Positions 1 through 9,061 are shown, counted from the stretch's first letter. The stretch is DNA of 64,000 nucleotides from Algisphaera agarilytica (GCF_014207595.1 NZ_JACHGY010000001.1:3876212-3940211); one strand, 5' to 3'. Made by a program: numbers and translations. The notes: generated from the sequence alone by a model not told the origin.

Positions 1-433
1 GCGGTTTGCCGCCGACGCCCTTACGGCCGTGCAGCAGGCGCTCGATGGGGCGGAAGACGAATTCCATGTACACCGTCTGCGGGCAGCCCCACCCGCACCA
101 CACCCGGCCGAGCACCGCGGTGAGGAAGAAGATCGTCAGGAAGATGATGAGGATCGCGAGCGCGAGCGGCAGCGTGTCGGTGGGCAGGAACGTGGTGCCG
201 AGGATCAGGAACTTGCGGTTGGGGATGTCGAGCAGGATCAGCGGCTGGCCGTTCCACCGAAGCCAGGGGACGATGGTGAAGAAAGCGATCAGGCCGTAGG
301 CCATGAGGCGTCGGCGTTGCCAGTGCTTGCCCTTGGATAGACGCGGGTGGAGCCACCTGCGTTTGCCGTCGGCCTCCAGCGTGGAGAGGACCCGCTCTTC
401 GGGGTTCAGCAGGTTTTCGTTGGAGGTGGCCAT
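1..433 (-). CDS. ccoG: Cytochrome c oxidase accessory protein CcoG, N-terminal part
   Basis: The gene runs off the left edge; 144 codons are visible from an ATG at 433. The protein has a soluble start, a hydrophobic segment near residues 43-60, a longer one near 83-106, and the CGWGCPQT motif typical of the CcoG/RdxA/FixG family. Members of this family are polyferredoxin-like membrane proteins that help copper delivery and assembly of cbb3 oxidase. It is the last visible gene of the cco operon, 122 bases after ccoP. The C-terminal ferredoxin and Ig-like regions lie outside the window. Confidence 0.9.
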   Translation of the reverse strand, partial: MATSNENLLNPEERVLSTLEADGKRRWLHPRLSKGKHWQRRRLMAYGLIAFFTIVPWLRWNGQPLILLDIPNRKFLILGTTFLPTDTLPLALAILIIFLTIFFLTAVLGRVWCGWGCPQTVYMEFVFRPIERLLHGRKGVGGKP

Positions 434-451
434 GGGTTTGTCACGCTAGGG

Positions 452-539
452 TTTAGAGGAGGGGGATGGCCTTGCCATTCGCCGCGACGTCGCTGCGTCT
501 TAGCACCCTCCCCCTGCCCCTCCCTCTAGGAAGGAGAGC
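452..539. repeat. Degenerate copy of the CCCTCCC hairpin repeat (family A)
   Basis: Between ccoP and ccoG there is a G-rich half near 452-467 and a C-rich half at 503-538 (caccctccccctgcccctcc followed by ctctaggaaggag). It matches the layout of the better preserved copies at 16811 and 26048 but is diverged. It lies inside the cco operon, so it could affect ccoG expression. Confidence 0.45.
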
Positions 540-555
540 AGTACCCGGAATCACA

Positions 556-1179
556 TCACTGTTCGCTGAAGAACGGCGGGATGACTTCGCCCTCGGGGAC
601 GCGGGGGCTGGGCAGGTTCTGGCCGCGGAGCGAGGCGACGTAAGCGCTGACCAGCACGATCTCGTTGGGCTGGAGCTTGTTTTCCCAGGCGGGCATCGCG
701 CCGTTGTTCGCGCCCTTGTTGATCACGTTGATGATGCCCAAGGCGTCTTTGATGTTGAGGTAGTGGTCGTCGGTGAGGTTGGGCCCGGAGACACCCGCGC
801 CGTTGCCGCCGTGGCAGGCGGCGCAGTTGGCGACGTAGATGGATTGCCCGGCTCCGAGCCACTTGGCGTCGTCGGGGGTGGGGTTGTGCGCGAAGCGTGC
901 GAGGGTCGCTTCGTCGGGCGAGAGCTCGCCGAGCGTGGCAAACTGCTCCATGAGCGCTGCGGTCTGGGCGGCCTCGTAGGACTCTTCGTAGCCGAAGAGG
1001 GTCGGGACGCCCGCAGCTACGATCAGGTAGAGCGGGGCGAAGAAGATGGAGGCCACGAAGAGCCAGGTCCACCACCCCGGGGTGGGGTTGTCGTATTCCT
1101 GGATGCCGTCGTAGTTGTGGCCGGTTAAGGGATCGTCGGGGATGTGGCCGGCTTCGGATTCGGGTTTGGTTTCGGGCAT
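556..1179 (-). CDS. ccoP: cbb3-type cytochrome c oxidase subunit III (CcoP), single-heme form
   Basis: The 207-residue protein starts with the FixP/CcoP N-terminal signature (DGIQEYDNPTPGWW near residues 24-37), followed by one membrane segment. It ends in one cytochrome c domain with a single CAACH haem site and an axial Met in GAMPAW. Classical CcoP has two c-haems and about 300 residues, so this is a short one-haem version. It passes electrons from soluble cytochrome c to CcoO in the oxygen-reducing cbb3 complex. It lies 42 bases downstream of ccoQ on the same strand. Confidence 0.9.
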   Translation of the reverse strand: MPETKPESEAGHIPDDPLTGHNYDGIQEYDNPTPGWWTWLFVASIFFAPLYLIVAAGVPTLFGYEESYEAAQTAALMEQFATLGELSPDEATLARFAHNPTPDDAKWLGAGQSIYVANCAACHGGNGAGVSGPNLTDDHYLNIKDALGIINVINKGANNGAMPAWENKLQPNEIVLVSAYVASLRGQNLPSPRVPEGEVIPPFFSEQ

Positions 1180-1221
1180 GGTCGGTTACCTGGTGTGGGT
1201 CGCACGGGGCGAGTCGTTGGG

Positions 1222-1431
1222 TCAGTCTTGGGGTTTGGGTTGGGAACGGTCGTCGACGATGTCGTCGGGGTCATCGTGCAGGGGCATCGACGCCCAGCGG
1301 TCCACGGTCTTCTTCTTGCGGGTCAGCACCCACACGGTCACGAGGAGAAACACGGCGACGAAGATGACCAGCGCGATGCTGGAAAAGGCGTCGGCCGAGG
1401 TCGACTCGAAGATCTCTTTGAACTTTCCCAT
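1222..1431 (-). CDS. ccoQ: CcoQ-like small subunit of cbb3 oxidase
   Basis: This 69-residue protein has one membrane helix (about residues 18-36), then a basic RKKK patch and an acidic tail. That is the usual build of CcoQ, the small stabilising subunit of cbb3 oxidase. Its ATG overlaps the ccoNO stop codon by one base (TAATG), which predicts translational coupling. The call rests on size, topology and position between ccoNO and ccoP. Confidence 0.8.
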   Translation of the reverse strand: MGKFKEIFESTSADAFSSIALVIFVAVFLLVTVWVLTRKKKTVDRWASMPLHDDPDDIVDDRSQPKPQD

Positions 1432-3815
1432 TAGTTGGCCTCCGAGAGCTGTTCGGCGGGTTCAGCCGAAACGGTTTCTTCTTCGGTCGCGGGGGCTTCT
1501 TCCTCGGCCGGGGCGGGGGCGGGCTTGGTCAGGTCGGTGCCGAGCCGCTGCAGGTAGGCGACCAGGGCGATGGCCTGACGGTCAGAAAGGTCGATCGGTT
1601 CGCCTTCGCCTTTGTTGGAGACGTAGGGGCCGACGTTCTGATCGAGGAAGATCTCGTGCATCTCCTGGGCCTGCTTCTTGGCGTCTTCGATGGCCGAGGC
1701 GATCTGCTCGTCGGTGTAGGGCACGCCGACGGCGCGGTTGGCCTTCATCCGCAAGGGGATGGACTTGAAGTCGATCTTCTTTTTCATCAGCCACGGGTAG
1801 GCGGGCATGATCGAGCCGGGCACCATGCGTGGGTTGTCGAGGTGGGCGATGTGCCAGGAGTGGGTCCGGATGCCGCCCTCACGGGCCAGGTCGGGGCCGA
1901 TGCGTCGGCTGCCCCACTGGAAGGGGTGGTCGTAGACGGATTCGCCGGGCTTGGAGTAGTCGCCGTAGCGTTTGGTCTCGCTGAGGATCGGGCGGATCAT
2001 CTGCGAGTGGCAGTTGTAGCAGCCCTCGGCGACGTAGATGTCGCGGCCGGCCAGCTCCAGCGGGGTGTAGGGCGTGACCGAGGCGATCGTGGGCACGTTG
2101 GACCGGATCACGAACGTCGGGATGATCTCGAACAGCGAGGCCACCACCACCGCCACGATCACCAGCACCGTGAACTTCACGGGCATGCGTTCCCAGGTGC
2201 GGTGCCACCACATGGTCTTCCACACGTCGAGCTTCTGGGCGATGGGCACGACACCGTCGAGCGTCGACACGGGCTTGACCTCACGCTCGAACTCCTTGGA
2301 GAGCGGGGCGGCTTCGATCACCGGCTCGTCGTACTTCTCGGGGCGCTGCTTCCAGGCTTTGTACAGGGCGTACGTGCCGACCACCGCACCGCCGAGGTAG
2401 AGCAGGCCGCCGCCGACGCGGATCCAGTAGAACGGGATGATCTTCGTGGTGGTCTCGACGAAGTCGGGGTAGGCGAGCTGGCCTTCGGGGGTCATGGCCC
2501 GCCACATCAGGCCCTGGGTCAGGCCCGCGACGTACATCGAGATGACGTAGAGCAGGATGCCGACGGTCGCCAGCCAGAAGTGCAGGTTGGCGAGCTTGAC
2601 GTCGATGGCCTTGGTTTGGAACAGCTTGGGGGCGAGCCAGTACACCATGCCGAAGACCATGAAGCCGTTCCAGCCCAGGGCGCCGGAGTGGACGTGGCCG
2701 ATGCCCCAGTCGTTGTAGTGCGACAGGGAGTTCACGGCTTTGATCGAGAGCATCGGGCCCTCGAAGGTCGCCATGCCGTAGAAGGTGATGCCGACGACGA
2801 AGAACTTGAGGATCGGGTCGGAGGTGACCTTGTGCCACGCCCCGCGGAGGGTGAGCAGGCCGTTGATCATGCCGCCCCACGAGGGCATCCAGAGCATGAG
2901 GCTAAAGACCATGCCCAGCGACGACGCCCACTCGGGCAGGGCGGTGTAGTGCAGGTGGTGAGGGCCGGCCCAGATGTAGATGAACACCAGCGACCAGAAG
3001 TGCAGGATCGAGAGGCGGTACGAGAACACCGGCCGCTGCGCCGCCTTCGGCAGGAAGTAGTACATCAGCCCCAAGAACGGCGTCGTGAGGAAGAACGCTA
3101 CGGCGTTGTGGCCGTACCACCACTGCATCATCGCGTCCTGGACCCCCGCGTAGATCGGGTAGCTCTTAAGCACGCTCAACGGGTTGCCGGGCATTCCCCA
3201 CGCGACGAGCGGGACCCAGAGGTTGTTGAAGATGTGGAGGATGGCGACGGTGACGATCGTGGCGATGTAGAACCAAAGCGCGACGTACATGTGCCGCTCA
3301 CGCCGCTTGATCAGCGTCATGAAGAAGTTGCCGCCGAAGAAGCCCGCCCAGACCACGGCAATCGCGATGTCGATCGGCCACTCGAGCTCGGCGTATTCCT
3401 TGCCCTGGGTGATGCCCAGCGGCAGCGTGACCGCGGCACTCACGATGATGAGCTGCCAACCCCAGAAGTGGAGCTTGCCCAGGAGGTCCGACCACATGCG
3501 GGCCTTGCAGAGGCGCTGGGTCGAGTAGTAGATCGCCGCGAAGATGGCGTTGCCCGCGAAGGCGAAGATCGCGGCGTTGGTGTGCAACGGACGCAGCCGG
3601 CCGAAGGTGATGTACTCGATGCCGCCGTTGAGCTGGGGGACGGGGAGCTCGACCGCGAGGATCAGGCCGATGAGGAAGGCGACCAGCCCCCAGAGCATGG
3701 TGGCCCAGAGGAACATGCGAACGATTTTGTCGTTATAGGCAAATCGATCTAGATGTCCTTTATCGATTCGGGGCTCGGGGTTCTCGGCCGGGGTTTCCGG
3801 GGCAAGCGTGTTCAT
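1431..3815 (-). CDS. ccoNO: Fused cbb3 oxidase catalytic subunit and cytochrome c subunit (CcoN-CcoO)
   Basis: The 794-residue protein joins two subunits usually encoded separately. Residues about 20-500 are the polytopic haem-copper subunit I (CcoN), with the expected histidine-rich helices (for example HTNAAIFAF and the WWYGHNAVAF region). After a linker near 500-545 and one membrane helix, the rest is CcoO, a membrane-anchored cytochrome c with one CYNCH site near residue 600 and the downstream MPAYPW. The tail is Ala/Glu/Pro rich. It is the terminal oxidase core, reducing oxygen at high affinity. The gene starts 58 bases after the Rrf2 gene. Confidence 0.93.
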   Translation of the reverse strand: MNTLAPETPAENPEPRIDKGHLDRFAYNDKIVRMFLWATMLWGLVAFLIGLILAVELPVPQLNGGIEYITFGRLRPLHTNAAIFAFAGNAIFAAIYYSTQRLCKARMWSDLLGKLHFWGWQLIIVSAAVTLPLGITQGKEYAELEWPIDIAIAVVWAGFFGGNFFMTLIKRRERHMYVALWFYIATIVTVAILHIFNNLWVPLVAWGMPGNPLSVLKSYPIYAGVQDAMMQWWYGHNAVAFFLTTPFLGLMYYFLPKAAQRPVFSYRLSILHFWSLVFIYIWAGPHHLHYTALPEWASSLGMVFSLMLWMPSWGGMINGLLTLRGAWHKVTSDPILKFFVVGITFYGMATFEGPMLSIKAVNSLSHYNDWGIGHVHSGALGWNGFMVFGMVYWLAPKLFQTKAIDVKLANLHFWLATVGILLYVISMYVAGLTQGLMWRAMTPEGQLAYPDFVETTTKIIPFYWIRVGGGLLYLGGAVVGTYALYKAWKQRPEKYDEPVIEAAPLSKEFEREVKPVSTLDGVVPIAQKLDVWKTMWWHRTWERMPVKFTVLVIVAVVVASLFEIIPTFVIRSNVPTIASVTPYTPLELAGRDIYVAEGCYNCHSQMIRPILSETKRYGDYSKPGESVYDHPFQWGSRRIGPDLAREGGIRTHSWHIAHLDNPRMVPGSIMPAYPWLMKKKIDFKSIPLRMKANRAVGVPYTDEQIASAIEDAKKQAQEMHEIFLDQNVGPYVSNKGEGEPIDLSDRQAIALVAYLQRLGTDLTKPAPAPAEEEAPATEEETVSAEPAEQLSEAN

Positions 3816-3873
3816 CGGAGGCGTCTCGGAGGATGTTGGGAGGTCGGGTTCAGTGAAACGATGGCGCGGCGAT

Positions 3874-4353
3874 TTACCGCCGGATGCCGGTGGATCGGTC
3901 GTTGGGGAGTGATTTCTTGCCCTGAACGGTCAGCCCGCAGAGGGGTTTGACGCGGTTGGGCTTCTTGAGCATCTCGCCGATGGTGTGGTTGGCGAAGGCT
4001 TTTTCGATGTCGATCATGACGTCGTCGAGGGTGCGGTGGAGGTTGCAGAGGTTCTTGCCGTGGGCTTCGAGGCCCAGCGGGCAGGCCCGGATACGCTGCA
4101 CGGGCTCGACGGCGTTGACGACTTCGAGGATCGACAAGCCGTTGGGGTCGCGGGCCAGCGTGTAGCCGCCCTTGACGCCGCGCTGCCCGTAGACGATGCC
4201 CGCGTGGGACAGGCTCTTGAGGATCTTCGAGAGGTAGCTGCTGGGCATCTTCGTGGCGTCGGCGATGGAACTGCTGGTGTGCGACTCTTCGGGGTTGTCC
4301 GCCAGCCACACCACCGCCCTCAGGGCGTATTCGACGGTGTTGGACATTTGCAT
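3874..4353 (-). CDS. Rrf2 family transcriptional regulator
   Basis: The 159-residue protein has an N-terminal winged helix (MSNTVEYALRAVVWLA, SSYLSKILKSL, GVKGGYTLAR) typical of Rrf2/IscR/NsrR. Family members often hold an Fe-S cluster through three Cys near positions 91-104. Here Cys91 and Cys103 are present but the middle Cys is missing; another Cys lies near 139. It is the first gene of the cbb3 operon, so it probably controls that operon and itself in response to oxygen, NO or redox state. A second ATG two codons in is also possible as the start. Confidence 0.85.
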   Translation of the reverse strand: MQMSNTVEYALRAVVWLADNPEESHTSSSIADATKMPSSYLSKILKSLSHAGIVYGQRGVKGGYTLARDPNGLSILEVVNAVEPVQRIRACPLGLEAHGKNLCNLHRTLDDVMIDIEKAFANHTIGEMLKKPNRVKPLCGLTVQGKKSLPNDRSTGIRR

Positions 4354-4382
4354 GGGGCGGGCTCCACTAATTTAGATAATAA

Positions 4383-4400
4383 AAGATATTTAAATACCTT
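4383..4400. promoter_or_regulatory. Candidate Rrf2 operator in the cbb3 operon promoter
   Basis: AAGATATTTAAATACCTT is an inverted repeat in which 8 of 9 base pairs match. It sits in an AT-rich tract 30-47 bases before the regulator's start codon. The half-site AAGATATTT resembles known NsrR half-sites (AAGATGCATTT type). Autoregulation of regulator and oxidase is inferred. Confidence 0.5.
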
Positions 4401-4667
4401 AATCGGCTTGTGTCAACCCGGACATGAAAAACCTTGGATCAAAACCTCAAATTGCCCCTGTGAGCGGTCGCTCCTGATGGGGATGCGAATCGTAATTGAC
4501 ACCTCACAAGCCAGATATGAATCTCAGGCCGATGGATAACCGTGGCCGGATTAAACTCAATTCCGGACCTAATTGGCTCTGCACGCAATACACCGGCACC
4601 GGTTCGCTTCGTTGTTGAACGAATTAACCTTTTTGAAATACGCATTTTTTGCGGATCACCGCAGTCC
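4401..4667. other. Gene-free AT-rich spacer upstream of the cbb3 operon
   Basis: No convincing gene is seen between the Rrf2 promoter and the end of moaB. Base composition is clearly more AT-rich than the flanking genes, and short reading frames here have no recognisable motif. It probably holds the promoter region of the cbb3 operon and the end of the moaB transcript. Confidence 0.5.
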
Positions 4668-5186
4668 TCAGCGTGCCCGTTCCCAGATCAGGTGGGGCAG
4701 TTCGGGGATGATCAGCTTGGACATCGCCAGGCCCACGGCGTTGGTCGAACCGGGGAGGGTGAAGAGCAGGGTCTCGCCCGCCAGGCCGGCGACGGCGCGG
4801 GAGAGCATCGCGGCGGGGCCAACCTCGTCCCAGCTGAGCATGCGGAAGAGTTCGCCGAAGCCTTCGAGCTCTTTGTCGAGGTGTCGGCGGACGACCTCGA
4901 CGGTGGTGTCACGCGAGGCGATGCCCGTGCCGCCGGTGGTGATGATCGCGTCGAAGGGCGGTTGGGCGGCGAGCCAGTCGGCGAGCTGCGGCTCGATGGC
5001 GGTCGGCTCATCCGGAAGAATTTCGTACGCCCCGATCTCGTGCCCCGCGGTTTCGAGTTGCTCGATGATGAGCTTGCCGCCTTTGTCGGTGTCTTTGGTG
5101 CGGGTGTCGCTGACGGTCAGGACGGCGCAGCGGGCGCGTTGCTCGGCGGCGGCGGCACGGTGTTGGGCGGTCGATTCGCTACTCAT
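4668..5186 (-). CDS. moaB: Molybdenum cofactor biosynthesis protein MoaB/MogA family
   Basis: This 172-residue protein has the MoaB/MogA fold signature: TVSDTRTKDTDKGG near the N terminus, TTGGTGIASRDTT in the middle and LPGSTNAV near the C terminus. The family binds molybdopterin and adenylates it before metal insertion. It is last in a tight minus-strand run surE-mgtE-moaB, 10 bases after mgtE. The shared operon does not point to a common pathway. Confidence 0.9.
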   Translation of the reverse strand: MSSESTAQHRAAAAEQRARCAVLTVSDTRTKDTDKGGKLIIEQLETAGHEIGAYEILPDEPTAIEPQLADWLAAQPPFDAIITTGGTGIASRDTTVEVVRRHLDKELEGFGELFRMLSWDEVGPAAMLSRAVAGLAGETLLFTLPGSTNAVGLAMSKLIIPELPHLIWERAR

Positions 5187-5196
5187 GGTTCATCAC

Positions 5197-6585
5197 TCAA
5201 GTCGTCGGAGTCGTCAGGCTGGCGAGCATCATCGTCGCCAGCGCCAGCACCACCAGGAAGCTCACCAGATCGACCACGGTGGTCACGACCGGCCCGGACG
5301 CCATCGCGGGGTCGAGCCCGATTTTTCGCAGCAAGAGCGGCACGCAACCCCCGGTGATCTTCGCGGTGATCAGCACCAGCGGCACCGACCCGCCCACGAC
5401 GAGGCCCATCACCGGGCTGCCCTGCCAGATCCACACGATCAGAAACAGGACGACGCCGAGGATCACGCCGTCGATGAACGCCACCGCGGCCTCTTTGCCC
5501 ATCACCGTGATCAAGTCGGCGGGCTTGATCAGGCCCAGCGAGATCTCCCGCATGCTCACCGCCACGGCCTGCCCGCCGCCGCTGCCACACAACCCCGCGA
5601 CCACCGGCAGAAACATCGCCAGCACCGGCACCTGTTCGACGGTTTCGATGAACAAGTGGATCACGCTGGCCGAGAGCATCAGTAGCCCCGAGATCGGCAG
5701 CAGGTACGACAAACGCCTACCGGCCCGCGACGCCAGTGGCATCGACCGCAATTCCTCACCGCGGACGATACCGCCGAATTTGGCCAGGTCTTCCTCGGCC
5801 GCCTCACCGCGGGCTTCCTGCACCGCGTGGCGTTGAACCACGCCTACGAGCTTGTGCGCTTCGTCGATCACGGGGACCGACGAGAAGTCGATCCGGTCGA
5901 AGAGGTCTTCGAGTTCGTCGACGTGGGTATCGACCGTGACCACAATCGGGTCGCTAAGGATCAGCTTGGACACATGCGTGCCGCGCGGCGACATGACCAG
6001 GCGACGCATGGGGACGGTGCCGATGAGTTTGTGGTCGGCATCGACGCTGTAGATGTAACGGACTTCGTACTCGCCGTACTCGTCGCCGTGCTCGCGCAGA
6101 TCGTCGGCGACGGCCTCGACGGTTTGATCGACCGAATAAGCAAGGTACTCGGTGATCATCAGGCCGCCCGCGGTGTCTTCGTCGTAGCGCATCCGCCGAC
6201 GGGCGTCGATCGCCTCTTCGGGCGACATCTCGTCGAGGATCGCCTCGGCGTCTTCGCTGGGCAGTTCGCCGAGCACGTCCGCCTGTTCGTCGGAGTCCAT
6301 CTCGTCGACGATGGCGGCGGCGGTTTCGGGTTCGAGGTCCCCGACGATGTCCGCGGCGTGCGCATCGTCGAAGTGTTCCATCAGGTCGGCGGCGAACTCC
6401 GGCTCGGACTCGGCCAGGAGCGAGAACATCTGCGTCCGCCGCTCTTCGGTGATGTGCGAGATGGTGTACGGCGTCTCTTCGGGCGGCAGGTCGTGCAGGA
6501 ACGCCGCGATCGCCGAGGCGTCGCCGCCGTCCACGAGGTCGCTGAGCTCCAGCACCGGGTCGAAGGGTTGGGTGGGCATCGCCAC
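5197..6585 (-). CDS. mgtE: MgtE family magnesium transporter
   Basis: The 462-residue protein has the full MgtE order: an N-terminal superhelical domain (about 25-130, with LPPEETPYTI and MDSDEQADVLGELP repeats), a pair of CBS domains (about 135-255), and a C-terminal five-helix channel domain containing the SGLCGSGGGQA-like segment near 345. In characterised MgtE the cytoplasmic domains close the channel when Mg2+ is plentiful. The GTG at 6585 is preferred because a GGGGGA ribosome site lies 8 bases before it; an ATG two codons in is the alternative. It follows surE by 4 bases. Confidence 0.93.
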   Translation of the reverse strand: MAMPTQPFDPVLELSDLVDGGDASAIAAFLHDLPPEETPYTISHITEERRTQMFSLLAESEPEFAADLMEHFDDAHAADIVGDLEPETAAAIVDEMDSDEQADVLGELPSEDAEAILDEMSPEEAIDARRRMRYDEDTAGGLMITEYLAYSVDQTVEAVADDLREHGDEYGEYEVRYIYSVDADHKLIGTVPMRRLVMSPRGTHVSKLILSDPIVVTVDTHVDELEDLFDRIDFSSVPVIDEAHKLVGVVQRHAVQEARGEAAEEDLAKFGGIVRGEELRSMPLASRAGRRLSYLLPISGLLMLSASVIHLFIETVEQVPVLAMFLPVVAGLCGSGGGQAVAVSMREISLGLIKPADLITVMGKEAAVAFIDGVILGVVLFLIVWIWQGSPVMGLVVGGSVPLVLITAKITGGCVPLLLRKIGLDPAMASGPVVTTVVDLVSFLVVLALATMMLASLTTPTT

Positions 6586-6589
6586 GGGA

Positions 6590-7339
6590 TCAGTCCCCCA
6601 AGAGCTCGGCCCAGGCGGGCGTATTGGTCGGGCAGGTCGTGTCGAAGTGTAGCGGCGTCACGGTGATGTACTTGTCGTACAACGCGGCCACGTCGGTGTC
6701 GGGCTCGCGTTGTGCGAACGTCATCGTGTTGCACACGCGGTAGGTGGGGTTGCCCGCGTCGTCCGTGCCCGGCTCGTAGTCGACCACCATCTTGCTCAGC
6801 GACACCGGCGCGACCTTAACGCCCACCGGCTCGGCGCCTTCGTCGAGGACCGGCACGTTGACGTTCAGCAGGGTGTCGCCGTCCATCGGGCCGGTGATGA
6901 GCTGATCGATCGTGCGGCGGGCGTGCTCGGCGGCGCGGTCCCAGTGGTCGTGCTCCCAGTCGCCGATGTGGAGGCTGACCGCGATGGCGGGGATGCCGTT
7001 GAAGTTGGCCTCGCGGGCGGCGCCGACGGTGCCCGAATAGAGCACGTTGATGCCGACGTTGGCGCCCGAGTTCATGCCGCTGATGACCAGGTCGACGGGT
7101 TCTTCGACCAACGCGTGGAGGCCGAGCTTTACGCAGTCGGCGGGGCGTCCGGACACGGCGTAACCCAGCCCGCGTTTCTCGACCGAGATCGGGCGGTGAA
7201 ACGTCACGGCGTGGCTCGTGGCCGATTGCACCAGCGCCGGAGCGATCACGTGGACCTCGCCCAGCGATTCGATTGCTCGGTAGAGCGCGGCGAGGCCCGG
7301 GGCGTCGATGCCATCATCATTGGTCAGCAGAATCCGCAT
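6590..7339 (-). CDS. surE: 5'/3'-nucleotidase SurE
   Basis: The 249-residue protein begins MRILLTNDDGIDAPG, the metal-binding SurE signature, and carries SGMNSGANVG and YSGTVGAAREA further on. SurE removes phosphate from nucleoside monophosphates in a divalent-metal-dependent way and is linked to stationary phase. It is the first gene of a minus-strand run with mgtE and moaB. Length matches the family. Confidence 0.95.
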   Translation of the reverse strand: MRILLTNDDGIDAPGLAALYRAIESLGEVHVIAPALVQSATSHAVTFHRPISVEKRGLGYAVSGRPADCVKLGLHALVEEPVDLVISGMNSGANVGINVLYSGTVGAAREANFNGIPAIAVSLHIGDWEHDHWDRAAEHARRTIDQLITGPMDGDTLLNVNVPVLDEGAEPVGVKVAPVSLSKMVVDYEPGTDDAGNPTYRVCNTMTFAQREPDTDVAALYDKYITVTPLHFDTTCPTNTPAWAELLGD

Positions 7340-7458
7340 GAGAGGGATTGTAACGTCCGGCCACCGTTAGATTTCGTCGAGCAAAGGGTTGGCCCCCTAA
7401 AGCCGAAGGACACCGGCCCTGAGGTCCGCGATGAACCACGGAGCTTCGTGATACGGCT

Positions 7459-8184
7459 TCACGGGCTCGGCAGCACGATCGTTTCCCCCGGGGTGATCTC
7501 TCGCTGCCCGGTCAGGATGTCCCGGGCCAGGCCCGCCACGACCAGGGGGTCGAGCGTCTTGTCTTCGGGGATGGCGTTGGTCGGGAAATTGTCCCGCAGC
7601 ATCGGCGTCTCGATCGCCCCCGGCGCGATCGCCGCCGCGATAACGTTGAACCGCTTGCCTTCGTCGGCGGTCGCCTTGGTGAAGAGGTTGACCCCCGCTT
7701 TCGCCGCCGCATAGACGTTGAACCCCGTGAACGGGTCGATGCTCGCCATCGACGAGATGTTGCAGATCGCGCCCTGCTTCTGCTTGCGGAACGCGGGCCA
7801 GGCAGCGCGGGTCACGTACAACACCGACTTGAGGTTCACGTCCAACGCCGCGTCGATGATTTCGTCGGTCATCTGCGCGATCGGTTGCAGCGGGGCGGAA
7901 CCCGCGCAGTTGGCGATCGCGTCGATCCGGCCGAACTTGTCGAGGACGGCCTGGACCATCTGATCCACCGCCGCGGAGTCGCTCACGTCGGTGGGCAGCA
8001 CCAGCAGCTCGGCGTCTTCCGGCCCCTCGCTGCGGATGTACTCGGCCGCTTCCTGCAGCTTCGACTCGGTGCGGGCGACCAGGGCGACGGCGTACCCCGC
8101 GTCGGCCAACAAAAGAGCGGTGTCACGGCCCACGCCGCTGCCCGCGCCGGTCACGAGGGCGACTTTCTGTGCTTGTTCAGTCAT
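7459..8184 (-). CDS. SDR family NAD(P)-dependent oxidoreductase
   Basis: A classical short-chain dehydrogenase of 241 residues. It has the cofactor motif TGAGSGVG near residue 13, NCAG near 90, the catalytic Ser in SSMAS and YAAAK near 157-161. Substrate cannot be told from sequence; FabG-like or sugar/steroid dehydrogenases share this plan. A clear ribosome site (AAGGAAT) precedes the ATG. It is transcribed divergently from the M50 protease gene. Confidence 0.85.
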   Translation of the reverse strand: MTEQAQKVALVTGAGSGVGRDTALLLADAGYAVALVARTESKLQEAAEYIRSEGPEDAELLVLPTDVSDSAAVDQMVQAVLDKFGRIDAIANCAGSAPLQPIAQMTDEIIDAALDVNLKSVLYVTRAAWPAFRKQKQGAICNISSMASIDPFTGFNVYAAAKAGVNLFTKATADEGKRFNVIAAAIAPGAIETPMLRDNFPTNAIPEDKTLDPLVVAGLARDILTGQREITPGETIVLPSP

Positions 8185-8269
8185 GAGGATTCCTTCCAGC
8201 CATTCCCCGGTGATGCGAAACGTGTCAGTCAGATCGCTCGAAGCATAGGCGTTCGGCTATAGTTCGACC

Positions 8270-9061
8270 ATGCTATCCCCTCAAGGTTCATTCCGACTGT
8301 TTGGTTTCCGGGGCATCGACGTGTTCGTCCACTGGTCGTGGTTCATCGCGGCCTACATCCTCTTCAGCTACACCGGCGGCCAAAGCACGGGCGATCTGAT
8401 GAGTTTCATGCTCATCTACGGCTCGCTTTTCGGCATCATCGTGCTGCACGAGTTCGGCCACGCCCTGGCCTGCCGATCTGTCGGCGGGGAGGCGAAACAC
8501 ATCGTGCTCTGGCCATTGGGCGGCGTGGCGTTCGTGAACCCGCCGGCCCGGCCTGGCGCGGTGCTGTGGTCGATCGCGGCGGGGCCGTTGGTGAACGTGG
8601 TGCTCGTGCCGGTCTTCTTCGGGCTGTACATGTTCTCGGGCGGCTTCCCGGACTGGCTGCAGAGTTACCTACTGATCATGGGCAGCATCAACACGGCGTT
8701 GTTGGTGTTCAACATGCTGCCGATCTACCCGCTCGACGGCGGGCAGATTTTGCAGTCGATCCTGTGGTTCTTCATGGGCCGGGCCAAGAGCCTGCGTGTC
8801 ACCGCGAGCATCGGCCTAGTCATCGGCGGCTTCGCGTTCCTCACGGCCTTGCTCGGCGTGTCGAAGTTCATCCCGTTACTCCAGCAGATCAGCCAGATCA
8901 TGCTGCTGCTGCTCTCGGCCTTCGTCGTCTGGCAGGCGTGGAACGGCTTCCGCGTGGCGCGGTACTTGGCGTTGCAGGAAGCGTACGAGAAGGACGGCCT
9001 GGAGAAAGCTCTTCAACGCGCCAGGGAGATGACGGCCGGGCCGGGGCGTAATCAACCATAG
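8270..9061 (+). CDS. Site-2-protease family (M50) membrane metalloprotease
   Basis: This 263-residue polytopic protein has HEFGHALAC (HExxH zinc site) in a membrane helix near residue 64 and the third ligand motif PLDGGQ near residue 159. It lacks PDZ and CBS domains, so it belongs with minimal S2P-like proteases. Members cut membrane-bound anti-sigma factors or signal peptides; the substrate here is unknown. The last about 30 residues are a soluble basic tail. It stands alone. Confidence 0.88.
   Translation: MLSPQGSFRLFGFRGIDVFVHWSWFIAAYILFSYTGGQSTGDLMSFMLIYGSLFGIIVLHEFGHALACRSVGGEAKHIVLWPLGGVAFVNPPARPGAVLWSIAAGPLVNVVLVPVFFGLYMFSGGFPDWLQSYLLIMGSINTALLVFNMLPIYPLDGGQILQSILWFFMGRAKSLRVTASIGLVIGGFAFLTALLGVSKFIPLLQQISQIMLLLLSAFVVWQAWNGFRVARYLALQEAYEKDGLEKALQRAREMTAGPGRNQP

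Noticed and set aside
1656-3752. Plus-strand open frame of about 700 codons over ccoNO
   Set aside because: Antisense to a well conserved oxidase gene; residues are Asp/His/Arg/Val-rich, typical of high-GC shadow frames.
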